NCBI RefSeq assembly: GCF_004801315.1
Contig: NZ_SSNW01000068.1
Coordinates: forward strand, 1 to 31,458
Source: Deinococcus sp. Arct2-2
Lineage (GTDB): Bacteria > Deinococcota > Deinococci > Deinococcales > Deinococcaceae
Length of the DNA: 31,458 bases
Direction of reading: 5' to 3'
Of the stretch, positions 31,094-31,458 are shown one piece after another; within the stretch, counting starts at the first letter, position 1, and each line of letters opens with the position of its first letter. Under the pieces are notes generated by a model that saw nothing but the letters and a program-made list of their open reading frames with translations, was not told where the DNA came from and did no database searches. The translations under genes were made by a program, and so were the position numbers.

Positions 31094-31458
31094 ACCGGAG
31101 TCTAGACCGTCGCCGTTCGGTACAGCTGACTTTGAGGGTGTCCTTCCACTGGCCCAAGAGGAGGCGAGGCCTCTGGGCCAGACTGTTGAACAACCCTCGC
31201 TGGACTGACCGTGGGCAGGCGCGGAGTGAGGTCGTAGAGCAGTGAGGATATCTTCCAGTTGGAGCGGTTCATCTTTAGACCATCTGCGACTGCTCTGCCC
31301 TTGACCCTCTTTCCGAGCCGCGCCATGCTGAAGGCGATGACCGCTGTGCCCCACCCTCCCCACGCCCAGCTGCACAATCAGCAGGCCTTTGAGACCTGTA
31401 TCGCAGGGCTACCGCAAAGTCAGGGCTAGGATGAAGCGTGGCTTTTCCTCACCCCAAC
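31094..31458. other. Window end, no supported gene
   Basis: The minus strand has open frames through this stretch (for example one reading MARLGKRVKGRAVADGLKMN near 31320-31260) that might be the end of a transposase or unknown gene, but no family is recognised and no start signal is clear. Confidence 0.3.

Overview
The window is a roughly 60 % G+C accessory segment that reads like a plasmid or megaplasmid of a Deinococcus-type bacterium. The lineage call is inference from protein style: DM13 proteins, an IS6-type relic, GGAGG-type ribosome binding sites with some GTG/TTG starts, and a RepA-type initiator beside iterons. No rRNA, tRNA or CRISPR array was seen.

Layout. (1) 1-1174, minus strand: the start of a truncated secreted protein, then two small exported proteins, one a DM13 protein and the other a diverged relative. 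(2) 1431-2262: a long hairpin, a 5'-truncated redoxin and an internal argC fragment joined out of frame, which is a scar of rearrangement. (3) 2338-11884, plus strand: glycan locus A, with a LacI regulator, a sugar-binding protein, two ABC permeases, a GH127 enzyme, a GH43 lipoprotein with three CBM35/CBM6-like modules, and a nucleoside hydrolase. (4) 20401 down to 12300, minus strand: glycan locus B, with a GH31 enzyme, a beta-propeller/ricin-lectin lipoprotein, a second binding protein with two permeases, and an exported GH32 enzyme translationally coupled to the last permease. (5) 20631-24800, plus strand and divergent from locus B: a four-domain AraC-type regulator, a ribokinase and a second nucleoside hydrolase. 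(6) 25238-26047: a dead IS6-type insertion sequence. (7) 26470-28310: the replication module, with repA, ten phased same-direction iterons, an AT-rich stretch and one inverted iteron-like copy beyond repA. (8) 28864-31093: a divergent MarR/cupin pair with a visible operator, and a GNAT acetyltransferase. The spaces between are largely gene-poor and hold inverted repeats.

How it may work together. Both loci pair an outward-facing carbohydrate enzyme with an importer that lacks its own ATPase, so a shared ATPase encoded elsewhere is expected. Cytoplasmic or exported glycosidases (GH127, GH31, GH32) would finish degradation. The two similar nucleoside hydrolases and the ribokinase suggest that ribose from nucleosides enters the same catabolic programme. 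The large AraC-type protein, with a cytoplasmic sugar-binding-like domain, is the natural candidate for sensing that signal and controlling both divergent operons.
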